64,000 nt of DNA from NCBI GenBank assembly GCA_023266575.1, contig JAHFPV010000007.1, forward strand, positions 1-64,000. Reading direction: 5' to 3'. Made by a program: the position numbers and the translations under genes. This document shows, in pieces, positions 1 to 7,574 of the stretch (the first letter of the stretch is position 1; the number at the start of each line of letters is the position of its first letter). The DNA is from Sphingobium sp. (lineage in GTDB: Bacteria > Pseudomonadota > Alphaproteobacteria > Sphingomonadales > Sphingomonadaceae). The notes under the pieces are model-generated. The model did not search any database. It was not told the origin of the DNA and worked only from the letters and a program-made list of their open reading frames with translations.

Positions 1-73
1 CGCCGTCGCTAGAAAAATCGTCGTCCTCGCCAATCGCCTCGTTGCCGAAAATCGAACTTGGTCCCCAATCCAT
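1..73 (-). CDS. possible 5' end of a truncated gene of unknown function
   Basis: Reading leftward from an ATG at 73 there are 24 open codons up to the window edge, coding for a short acidic N-terminus (it begins MDWGPSSIFG and then has a run of Glu and Asp). No Shine-Dalgarno sequence is obvious upstream. It would be in the same direction as the phosphoribohydrolase gene behind it. 24 codons is weak evidence in GC-rich DNA, and no family is recognised. Confidence 0.3.
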   Translation of the reverse strand, partial: MDWGPSSIFGNEAIGEDDDFSSDG

Positions 74-94
74 GCTTGACCAACAAGACAGATG

Positions 95-119
95 CTCGAC
101 TTCGCTCGAAACGAACGGA
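95..119. repeat. sphingomonad-type intergenic palindromic repeat (single copy here)
   Basis: The sequence CTCGACTTCGCTCGAAACG, followed by AACGGA, lies between two genes. It contains a small stem, CGA/TCG, closed around a TTCG loop. From general knowledge, very similar CTCGACTTCGCTCGA units recur in intergenic regions of sphingomonad genomes. Only one copy was noticed in this window, so the repeat call rests on that recollection rather than on internal repetition. Confidence 0.4.
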
Positions 120-135
120 TGTAGGGCATCACATT

Positions 136-714
136 CTAAACATCCCCGTCGCCCAGCCAATGCTCCGTCTGCGGCGGCAGATATTGCGCCATGCGGTCCA
201 GCAATATGTCCGGGTCATCGTCGATCAGCAGCATCGCCCGGTGCCGGGGCTGGAGGAAGCCCTCCGTGACCACCGAATCGATGAAGGTCGACATCGGCGT
301 ATAGAAGCCATTGACGTTGAGCAGTCCGCACGGCTTTTCATGATAGCCCAGCTGCGACCAGCACCACGCCTCGAATATCTCCTCCAGCGTGCCGATGCCG
401 CCGGGCAGGCACAGGAAACCGTCGGCAAATTTGGCCATCATCGCCTTGCGCTCATGCATCGTCTTGACGACATGCAGCTGGGTGATGCCCGGATGGTCAT
501 GCTCCCGCGCGCGCAGCGCTTCGGGGATGACGCCGATCACCTCGCCCCCTGCCGCGCAGACGGTATCGGCAATCACGCCCATCAGCCCGACTGTGCCGCC
601 GCCATAGACCAGGCCAATGCCACGCTCGGCCAGCAGCGTGCCGACCCGTTCGGCGGCTTCACGATAGACAGGCGAGTTGCCGGGCGAGGAACCCAGATAG
701 ACGCAGATCCGCAT
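136..714 (-). CDS. LOG family protein (nucleoside 5'-monophosphate phosphoribohydrolase)
   Basis: This 192-residue Rossmann-fold protein is of the LOG/TIGR00730 family. Such enzymes hydrolyse the N-glycosidic bond of AMP-like or cytokinin nucleotides, giving free base and ribose 5-phosphate. The diagnostic PGGIGTLEE motif is at residues 104-112, a GGG loop is at 38-40, and the upstream His-Glu-Arg-Lys is at 87-90. Length is normal for the family. Its ATG shares one base with the stop of the upstream phosphoribosyltransferase (TGATG), so the two are translationally coupled. The pairing suggests turnover of purine nucleotides to bases and back. Older databases label such proteins lysine decarboxylase, which is misleading. 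Confidence 0.88.
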   Translation of the reverse strand: MRICVYLGSSPGNSPVYREAAERVGTLLAERGIGLVYGGGTVGLMGVIADTVCAAGGEVIGVIPEALRAREHDHPGITQLHVVKTMHERKAMMAKFADGFLCLPGGIGTLEEIFEAWCWSQLGYHEKPCGLLNVNGFYTPMSTFIDSVVTEGFLQPRHRAMLLIDDDPDILLDRMAQYLPPQTEHWLGDGDV

Positions 715-1244
715 CAGGCCAGCCGCTCAGGCACGGACAGCGCCTCTTCGACGATCGTCCCCTTGGCGCCGACCGCTTCCCAGGGGAACACGAACCAGCG
801 TTTGTCCTCGTCCCGGTCGATCATCTCCGCCCAATAATCGACCGTCACCCGCGACCGGCTGTTGGTGATGATGACGGCAAAGCGCAGATTATCGCCATTG
901 CAGCCATTATCCGCCAGCAACCGCCGCACATAGTCGATCGTGCCGCCGCTGTCGTTGATATCGTCCACGAACAGCAGCCGCTGGCCCGCGGCACTCTTGG
1001 CCGCGACCTTGGCCAGCAGCTCGTCGGCAAAGCCGGGCACCTTGGAACTATGGTCGATCGACAGCATCGGCAGCTCTGTCTGGTGCGAGATATAGACCGC
1101 CGGCACCAGCCCGCCGCGCCCGATGCCGATGATGAAATCGGGCGTCCAGTCGCCCTGTTCAATCTGCCGCGCCAGCATTTGCACGTCGGCGACAAAGGCG
1201 TCGTTGGAGATGTAATGGAGCTGAGGCTCGGCAGTTTGGCTCAT
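714..1244 (-). CDS. purine phosphoribosyltransferase (xanthine/hypoxanthine-guanine type)
   Basis: This 176-residue type I phosphoribosyltransferase transfers phosphoribose from PRPP to a nucleobase in the cytoplasm. The PRPP-binding loop reads VDDINDSGGT at residues 93-102, and an IGIGRGGLVPA segment at about 39-49 matches the pyrophosphate loop of Gpt-like enzymes. The frame stays open upstream to 1316, but I choose the ATG at 1244 because the fold begins there and the upstream residues look non-coding. It is coupled to the LOG gene. The nearby receptor, deaminases and permease support a purine base as substrate. Xanthine, guanine and hypoxanthine cannot be told apart from sequence. Confidence 0.85.
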   Translation of the reverse strand: MSQTAEPQLHYISNDAFVADVQMLARQIEQGDWTPDFIIGIGRGGLVPAVYISHQTELPMLSIDHSSKVPGFADELLAKVAAKSAAGQRLLFVDDINDSGGTIDYVRRLLADNGCNGDNLRFAVIITNSRSRVTVDYWAEMIDRDEDKRWFVFPWEAVGAKGTIVEEALSVPERLA

Positions 1245-1322
1245 GGCAGGGGGTCCGTTGACGGTCAGGAAAGACTGTCCGTTATCGGGTCTGCACGCAT
1301 TGGGCAATCGGCACAAAGGCGC

Positions 1323-2264
1323 TTATGCGACGGCGGGACCATCGATCGATATCGGATAGCTGAGCTGCGGGAAGCCATTTTCGATTTCCTGCAAGGCTAT
1401 GCCCGCCGCATAGGATGGCGTGCGCGCCGACGCGGTGCAGAGCGCCAGCGTCATCGGGCGCAGGATCGGGTCGGAAATCTTGGTGAAGGACAGCAGGCCG
1501 CGCCGCACTTCGGTAATCACGTCGAGCGAAGTCAGCACGCCAATGCCCACGCCCTGCATGACGAGCGAGGTGATCATCTGGATATTGTCCGATGATACGG
1601 CCCGGTCGATCACCACGCCCGTCGTCCCTTCCAGCACCGAAATCTGCTCATAAACCGCCAGCGGTTCGGCGGGCACGATTAGCCTGGACCCCACGCAACT
1701 GGAAAAGCGCGCCTCCCTTTTGCTGCCCAGCGGATGGCCGGTTGGCGTGACAAAGCCTAGCACCACCTCCACGAAGGACCGCACCGCCAGGTCGCGCACC
1801 GTCTGCGGCTCGAAGAAGATGCCGAAATCCACCTCGCCGCGCACCGTCGCAAGCCGTGCGGCATCATTTTCCAGCACCCGCACGCCGATGGTGATGCCGG
1901 GATATTTGCTCTGGAGCGCCTGGATCGCGGCGGGGACATAGCCCTTGGCCAAAGCATCAATGACGGCGATGTCGACATGCCCGCGTTTCAGCCCGCGCAG
2001 ATCTTCTATCTGTGCGCGGACATCGGCCATATTCTTCTGCCATTTGCTGCCAGCGGCCATCATGATTTCGCCCGCCGCCGTCAGGCGCAGCCCGGTCGGC
2101 AGCCGCTCGAACAGCGGCATCCCCAGATTGGCCTCGACGTTCAAAATCTGCCGATCGATCGCTGAGGCTGACACGTTCAGCTCATCAGCCGCCCGCCGGA
2201 TCGACCCCAATCGGCCTACCGCTATGAAATAGCGCAAGAAACGTGAAAGTGCCGGCATACCCAC
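1323..2264 (-). CDS. LysR-type transcriptional regulator
   Basis: The protein has 313 residues. A winged helix-turn-helix spans about 1-65 (AADELNVSASAIDRQI region), followed by a periplasmic-binding-fold co-inducer domain at about 90-300. It starts MGMP, so the first or third codon could be the true start. The gene is transcribed away from the purine TonB receptor across a 311-base spacer, the usual arrangement for a LysR protein controlling its divergent neighbour. Ligand unknown; a purine or purine degradation product is inferred from context. It may also be co-transcribed with the phosphoribosyltransferase downstream (78-base gap). Confidence 0.85.
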   Translation of the reverse strand: MGMPALSRFLRYFIAVGRLGSIRRAADELNVSASAIDRQILNVEANLGMPLFERLPTGLRLTAAGEIMMAAGSKWQKNMADVRAQIEDLRGLKRGHVDIAVIDALAKGYVPAAIQALQSKYPGITIGVRVLENDAARLATVRGEVDFGIFFEPQTVRDLAVRSFVEVVLGFVTPTGHPLGSKREARFSSCVGSRLIVPAEPLAVYEQISVLEGTTGVVIDRAVSSDNIQMITSLVMQGVGIGVLTSLDVITEVRRGLLSFTKISDPILRPMTLALCTASARTPSYAAGIALQEIENGFPQLSYPISIDGPAVA

Positions 2265-2575
2265 CCTATTTTTTGCAACACTGCGTCGAATTCATTGCAT
2301 TTGATCGCACCACGTCAAGCCCCTAGTTGCAATGCACACCACATCGTCTGCCGACGATTGGCGGGAATCATGGCTGTGCGTGCTGCAAAGCACCGTTGCC
2401 AAAGGGCGACGCCGCAGGTCCCGTCCGGCCGCGGCAAAAGCCTGTCGTGACGACATATATGGCTGGAATTTCTCAATGAAATCCAGCCGCCGACCAAAAG
2501 GGAGAGGAACAGGGAGCTTTAACAGCAGGGCGATCAATATGTGCCGCCCTGTTTCAATTGGGGGGTATCATATTC
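2265..2575. promoter_or_regulatory. divergent control region between LysR gene and TonB receptor
   Basis: No gene fits this 311-base spacer. Near the LysR end are three related sites: TTGCAA at 2273-2278, ATTGCAT at 2294-2300 and TTGCAATGCA at 2327-2336; the first two form an inverted repeat TGCAA/TTGCA. Near the receptor end is a strong hairpin at 2461-2488. A purine-rich GGGAGAGGA lies at about 2500-2508 but has no start codon at a useful distance. The receptor's own ribosome binding site is the G run at 2560-2565. Confidence 0.5.
2461..2488 (+). promoter_or_regulatory. leader hairpin upstream of the TonB receptor
   Basis: GGCTGGAATTTC (2461-2472) pairs with GAAATCCAGCC (2478-2488), giving 11 base pairs with one bulged A and a five-base loop TCAAT. 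It lies about 87 bases before the receptor start and has no T run after it, so it is not a standard terminator. It could be an mRNA leader structure or a dyad operator. Confidence 0.45.
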
Positions 2576-5047
2576 ATGGCGAACATTCATCGACTGCACG
2601 ACATAGCGCCGCGCCAGGACCGTCGCGGTCGGCCTTTTGGCATGGTGGCCGCTGGTCTGCTGGCCTGCACCGCGCTGACGACCCCCGTCTGGGCACAGGA
2701 TGGTGCCCCTGTCGATGCACCTGCACCGGGGGATGAAATCATCGTGACCGGCGCGCTCAACGCGCTGCCGGACAAGGATGTCGGGTCGATCTTCGGTTTT
2801 GCCAAAACGCTGGTGGAAACGCCCCGTTCGGCCTCCACCGTCAGCAGCGAACAGATTGAGCGCTTCGGAATCACCGACATTTACGATCTCGTAGCCCAGG
2901 CACCCGGCACCTTCACCAACAGCTTCTTTGGCGTCGGCGGCGCGCTCGACATTCGCGGCACGCCTGGCGAAGTCTATTTTCGTGGCGTTCGTCGCCTCGA
3001 CAATCCTGGCAACTATCCCACGCCCATTGGCGCATCGGACCGGATCGACATCGTGCGCGGCCCGGCTTCGCCCATCTATGGCCCATCCAAGACCGGCGGC
3101 TATATGAATTTCGTGCCGAAATCGGCGCGGGTGAAGGACGGGTCGCTGCTGACCGGGCCGGAGGGTGAACTCAGCTACACGATCGGCAGCTGGAACCGCA
3201 ATGTGCTGAAAGCCGAATTGCGCGGCCCGGCGAAGATCGGCACCGCCGAATTTGGCTACAGCCTTTACGCAGAGGTCGAGGATAGCGGCAGCTATTACGA
3301 CAATATGTCAACCAACCAGACGATCCTGCAAGCCGCGTTCGACAGCCAGATCACCGATAATTTCCGCATCGAATTTGGCGGCATGTACCAGAAATATTCC
3401 GGTCAGCAAAATGGCGGCTGGAACCGTCTGACCCAGGCATTGGTCGATGACGGGACCTACATTACGGGATCGGCGAAACCCGTCGATGCCAATGGCGATG
3501 GCCAGTTGTCGCAGCAGGAATTCAGCGCGATCGGCGATTTCAACCCGTTCGGTTCCTTCGGTTGCGGTGGTGGCAGCATCTTCGCCAACGCGTCCAACAA
3601 TGACGCCTGCTATGCGACCAACTATCCCTGGCTGGGCCTGACCAATGTCGGTACGACCAAGCTCAGCCGCAGAAAGGTGCTGACCGGCAAGAACGACCTG
3701 TTGGTGAACAAGGCAAAGACCGCCTATTTCGACATGATCTTCAATGCCGACAACGGGTTTGAGATCAAGAATCAGTTTTTCTACGACGGCATCGATAATG
3801 ATAACGAAAATAGTTACGGCTTCTCCCAGTTCCACAAAAGCTGGGTGATCGAGGACAAGATCGTCATTTCGAAAAGCTTTGACAGCAGCGCGGGCAAATT
3901 TTCGTTCCAGCTGTCGCCGTCGGTTCGCTACACCAAGTTCCTGCACGGCGATGATTTCAACTTCGAATATTTCCACCGCGTCGACCTGACCAAGGGTTAT
4001 GACGCGCTGTCGGATCGTCTGCTATCGACCGAATGCGATTGCGATTATTCCAACTACCTCAAGGGCCATTATACCGATTACGGCTTTGCAGGCCTGGCCG
4101 ACCTCGACTTCAACTTCGGCCTCGGCATCATCCTGGGTGCGCGCTATGACGATATCACCGTCGATTCCAGCTTCATCCCGACCAAGATGAACAACCTGCC
4201 CGCCGTCACCTCTGCCAAGGGCAGCAAGGGCGGCTGGTCCTGGACGGCGAGTGCCTCCTACAAAATGCCCTTCGGCCTGATCCCCTATGCCACCGCCTCA
4301 CGCCAATCGACGGTGATTGCAGGCCAGGGGTCGGAAATCGATGCTGGCACGGTGGCCGCCAACGGCTTCATCACCGCCTCCAAAATGGTCGAAGGCGGCG
4401 TCAAGGGCAGCTGGCTTGGCGGCCAGCTCTATGCCGCCCTGTCGGTGTATAAGCAGGAGCGCACCGATCACAATATCCAGTCTTCCACGGTCAACCAGTC
4501 GGTGCAGACCAAGGGACTGGAGGCGGAATTCCGCTGGTCGGTCGATCGGCATTTCCTGATCACCGGCGCCTATACCAAGACGAAAGTCGTCAACCTGACC
4601 TTCCTCGACAGTGGTACGGCGTTCAGCTTCCTGGGCTATGAGGATCTGAAAGGCAGCCTGACCGACCCGTCGCTGATCTTTGGTGGCCAGCCTGGCGCAT
4701 TGCTGCCGATTGGTAGCAAGAATGACGCACGCCGCGCCGGTATCCCGGAAAATCTTTACTCGCTGACCGGCACCTATTCCTTCGACAGCGGCCTGGCGCT
4801 CAGCGCCAGCGTCGTGAAGGTGGACTCGGTATTCTCCGGCCAGTCGCAGGCGGTCAAGTTGCCGGGCTATGCGCTGGTCGATCTGGGCGCGTCCTATCAG
4901 CTGGATAATTGGCTGTTCCGCTTCGTCGTCAAAAATGCGACCAACGAAAAATATTTCCGCGCCAACTTCACCGAATTGTTCGGCAGCACCATCGTCCTGC
5001 CCGAACGGCCGCGCAGCTTCCAGGCGACGGTATCGTATAAATTCTAA
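2576..5047 (+). CDS. TonB-dependent outer membrane receptor, probably for purines or nucleosides
   Basis: This 823-residue receptor has an N-terminal signal region (hydrophobic stretch ending near PVWAQ), a short IIVTGAL segment like a TonB box, a plug domain at about 60-190 and a long beta-barrel ending in aromatic Phe (VSYKF). I place the start at the ATG at 2576, behind a G run at proper spacing, instead of the TTG at 2558. Residues 304-315 (DANGDGQLSQQE) form a perfect EF-hand calcium loop within a predicted outer loop, and further loop cysteines occur (GCGGG..NNDAC and ECDCD). Neighbouring purine permease, deaminase and transporter genes suggest a purine substrate; the protein itself does not reveal it. 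Confidence 0.85.
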   Translation: MANIHRLHDIAPRQDRRGRPFGMVAAGLLACTALTTPVWAQDGAPVDAPAPGDEIIVTGALNALPDKDVGSIFGFAKTLVETPRSASTVSSEQIERFGITDIYDLVAQAPGTFTNSFFGVGGALDIRGTPGEVYFRGVRRLDNPGNYPTPIGASDRIDIVRGPASPIYGPSKTGGYMNFVPKSARVKDGSLLTGPEGELSYTIGSWNRNVLKAELRGPAKIGTAEFGYSLYAEVEDSGSYYDNMSTNQTILQAAFDSQITDNFRIEFGGMYQKYSGQQNGGWNRLTQALVDDGTYITGSAKPVDANGDGQLSQQEFSAIGDFNPFGSFGCGGGSIFANASNNDACYATNYPWLGLTNVGTTKLSRRKVLTGKNDLLVNKAKTAYFDMIFNADNGFEIKNQFFYDGIDNDNENSYGFSQFHKSWVIEDKIVISKSFDSSAGKFSFQLSPSVRYTKFLHGDDFNFEYFHRVDLTKGYDALSDRLLSTECDCDYSNYLKGHYTDYGFAGLADLDFNFGLGIILGARYDDITVDSSFIPTKMNNLPAVTSAKGSKGGWSWTASASYKMPFGLIPYATASRQSTVIAGQGSEIDAGTVAANGFITASKMVEGGVKGSWLGGQLYAALSVYKQERTDHNIQSSTVNQSVQTKGLEAEFRWSVDRHFLITGAYTKTKVVNLTFLDSGTAFSFLGYEDLKGSLTDPSLIFGGQPGALLPIGSKNDARRAGIPENLYSLTGTYSFDSGLALSASVVKVDSVFSGQSQAVKLPGYALVDLGASYQLDNWLFRFVVKNATNEKYFRANFTELFGSTIVLPERPRSFQATVSYKF

Positions 5048-5054
5048 TGTCTGT

Positions 5055-5082
5055 GGAAGGCGCCGGGCGACCGGCGCCTTCC
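5055..5082 (+). terminator. strong hairpin between receptor and nucleoside permease genes
   Basis: GGAAGGCGCCGG (5055-5066) and CCGGCGCCTTCC (5071-5082) form a perfect 12-base-pair stem with a GCGA loop. The following bases, ATTCTT, make only a weak T tract. It lies between genes that seem to form one operon, so it may be a partial terminator or a 3' stabiliser that lets the receptor be expressed above the downstream genes. Confidence 0.6.
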
Positions 5083-5110
5083 ATTCTTGATCGGTTATAA
5101 GGGACGTTCG

Positions 5111-6211
5111 ATGCGCCTCCTGTCTTATGTCGCGACACTGGCGAGTGCGACCCTGCTGCTCATGGCCCCAGTCACGGCCCATGCTGCGCCGCCATCAGCC
5201 GTCGAGGACTGCCTGCCCGGCAAAGCCTGTACCCATCCGCTCCCCGTCCGTGTCGTCATCGTGTCGCTGTTTGAAATTGGCGAGGATAGCGGCGACAAGC
5301 CCGGCGAATTCCAGCTGTGGAAGGAACGGCGGCATCTCGATACCCGCATCCCTTTCCCCCAGTCCCATCACGATCTCTATTATGATCCCAAGACCCAGAT
5401 ATTGGGCATGGTCACCGGCATGGGTAATATCAAATCGGCGACCGCGACCATGGCGCTGGGTCTCGACCCGCGGTTCGACCTGTCCCACGCCTATTGGCTG
5501 GTTGCCGGGATTGCGGGCATCGACCCGCAGGATGCGTCGATCGGATCAGCCGCCTGGGCGCGCTATCTGGTCGATGGCGACCTCGCCCATGAAATCGACG
5601 CGCGGGAAATCCCGGCCGACTGGAAGAGCGGCTATTTCCCGCTGCACAGCAAAGGCCCAAACGATCCAAGCCCACCGGTGGGGCAGGGCGAAATATTCGA
5701 GATCAACCCCACCTTGCGCGACTGGGCCTTCAATCTGACCAGGGACATGGTCCTGCCCGACGATCCTTCGATTGAGAAGGAAAGGGCGCGTTTCACCAAC
5801 CACCCGATGGCGCAGCGTCCGCCCTTCGTCCTGAAGGGCGATCAGCTTGCGGCGATGACCTTCTGGCACGGCGCGCGGATGACCGACTGGGCCAATGACT
5901 GGGTGAAATATTGGACGCAGGGTAAGGGCGAATTTGTCACCTCCGCGATGGAGGAAACCGGCATCTATCAATCGATCACCTATCTCGACAAGATCGGCAA
6001 GGTGGACAAGCAGCGCTTCATGGTGCTGCGCGCAGGCAGCAATTTCACCATGCCGCCACCCGGTGACACCGCCGCCCATTATCTGCTGACCGAAAATGAG
6101 GGCTATGCCGGCATGAACGCCGCGCTCGAAAGCCTCTATCTGGTCGGGTCAAAGGTGGTGGACGAACTGATCGGCCATTGGGACCGCTACGAAAAGACCG
6201 TGCCGCAATAG
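5111..6211 (+). CDS. purine nucleoside permease (NUP family) periplasmic protein
   Basis: This 366-residue protein belongs to the NUP family (PF06516), first described in fungal purine nucleoside uptake and structurally related to nucleoside phosphorylases. The start chosen is the ATG at 5111, with AAGGGA in front and a clear signal peptide (LLSYVATLASATLLLMAP, cleavage after AHA). Family landmarks include VTGMGNIKSA at about 105-114, IAGIDP at about 138-143 and a C-terminal ENEGY segment. The signal peptide indicates a periplasmic rather than membrane-embedded protein, so it more likely binds or cleaves nucleosides after the outer-membrane receptor delivers them. Function beyond purine nucleoside handling is inferred. 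Confidence 0.82.
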   Translation: MRLLSYVATLASATLLLMAPVTAHAAPPSAVEDCLPGKACTHPLPVRVVIVSLFEIGEDSGDKPGEFQLWKERRHLDTRIPFPQSHHDLYYDPKTQILGMVTGMGNIKSATATMALGLDPRFDLSHAYWLVAGIAGIDPQDASIGSAAWARYLVDGDLAHEIDAREIPADWKSGYFPLHSKGPNDPSPPVGQGEIFEINPTLRDWAFNLTRDMVLPDDPSIEKERARFTNHPMAQRPPFVLKGDQLAAMTFWHGARMTDWANDWVKYWTQGKGEFVTSAMEETGIYQSITYLDKIGKVDKQRFMVLRAGSNFTMPPPGDTAAHYLLTENEGYAGMNAALESLYLVGSKVVDELIGHWDRYEKTVPQ

Positions 6212-6212
6212 C

Positions 6213-7574
6213 ATGGCACTGACCGTCATCCGCAACGCCGATGTCCTTGTCTGCATGGACGATCCCCGGCGCGAAATTGCCGACGGGGCCGTCGCGTTTC
6301 GGGATGGCGTTATCGTCGCGGTAGGCACGACGACGGAACTGGGCTCGTGGCTGGCGGAAGCCGATGAGGTGGTAGAGGCACGCGGCTGCGTTATCACCCC
6401 CGGCCTCGTCAACACCCATCATCATCTCTACCAGTCGCTGACCCGCGCATTGCCCGGCGCGATCAACGCCTCGCTGTTCGACTGGCTGAAGCGCCTCTAT
6501 CCCATCTGGGCGCAGTATCGCCCGGAGGACGTGTTCGCCGCGACCCAGCTGGGCCTCGCGGAACTGGCCTTGTCGGGCTGCACGCTCACCTCCGATCATC
6601 TCTATCTCTTCCCCAATGGCGTGACGCTCGATGACACGATCGCCGCCGCGCAGGGCATCGGCATCCGCTTCCACCCCACCCGCGGCGCGATGAGCGTGGG
6701 GGAAAGCGATGGCGGCCTGCCGCCCGACAGTCTGGTCGAGGATGAGCGTGCGATCCTTAACGACACGATCCGCGTGATCGACCGTTTCCATGACGCGGGG
6801 GACGGAGCCATGGTCCGCGTCGGCGTCGCACCGTGCTCACCCTTTTCGGTCAGTCAGGGGCTGATGCGCGACGCCGCTTTGCTCGCCCGCGACAAGGGCG
6901 TGATGCTGCACACCCATCTGGCGGAGGATGCCGACGACGTCGCCTTCTCGCTCGAACGCTTCGGCTGTTGCCCCGGCGATTATGCCGAAAGTCTGGGCTG
7001 GGTCGGCCCGGACGTATGGCACGCCCATTGCGTCCAGCTTGATGCCCGCGAAATCGCCCTGTTCGCGCGGACCGGCACCGGCGTCGCCCATTGCCCCTGT
7101 TCCAACTGCCGCCTTGGCTCCGGCATCGCCCCGCTCAAAGCGATGTTTGAACAGGGCGTGCGGCTCGGCCTTGGCGTCGACGGCTCCGCCTCCAGCGACA
7201 GCGGCAATCTGCTGCTGGAAGCGCGCCAGGCGATGCTGCTCCAGCGCGCGATCGGCGGCCCCGCCGCCTTCGATCCGCGCGACGCCCTCTTCATCGCCAC
7301 CCGTGGCGGGGCGGAAATGCTGGGCCGCCACGATTGCGGCCGGATCGCGCCGGGCAAGCGCGCCGACATCGTCCTGTGGGACGTTGTGAACGTGGCCTCC
7401 ATGGGGGCTTGGGACAAGGTCGCAGGCCTGATCCTCAGCCCACCAACGGGCGCGCGCGATGTATTTGTCGAAGGCCGCGCAGTCGTGCGCGACGGCCAAC
7501 TGGTCCAGGGCGACCGCATGACCATCCTGCAAGCCGCATACCGATCGCTCACCCGCCTGATGAGTCTGGCCTGA
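6213..7574 (+). CDS. 8-oxoguanine deaminase (amidohydrolase superfamily)
   Basis: This 453-residue cytoplasmic metal-dependent deaminase is of the atrazine chlorohydrolase/8-oxoguanine deaminase group. It should convert 8-oxoguanine, and perhaps related aminopurines, to uric acid plus ammonia. Metal ligands are visible: NTHHH at 67-71, HTHLAE beginning at 233, WHAHC with His 270 and 272, and Asp323 in GVDGSAS. The segment NASLFDWLKRLYPIW at about 85-99 is typical of 8-oxoguanine deaminases. It follows the permease-family gene by one base and its stop overlaps the start of the NCS2 transporter, so the set is an operon. A general guanine deaminase is the main alternative. Confidence 0.85.
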   Translation: MALTVIRNADVLVCMDDPRREIADGAVAFRDGVIVAVGTTTELGSWLAEADEVVEARGCVITPGLVNTHHHLYQSLTRALPGAINASLFDWLKRLYPIWAQYRPEDVFAATQLGLAELALSGCTLTSDHLYLFPNGVTLDDTIAAAQGIGIRFHPTRGAMSVGESDGGLPPDSLVEDERAILNDTIRVIDRFHDAGDGAMVRVGVAPCSPFSVSQGLMRDAALLARDKGVMLHTHLAEDADDVAFSLERFGCCPGDYAESLGWVGPDVWHAHCVQLDAREIALFARTGTGVAHCPCSNCRLGSGIAPLKAMFEQGVRLGLGVDGSASSDSGNLLLEARQAMLLQRAIGGPAAFDPRDALFIATRGGAEMLGRHDCGRIAPGKRADIVLWDVVNVASMGAWDKVAGLILSPPTGARDVFVEGRAVVRDGQLVQGDRMTILQAAYRSLTRLMSLA

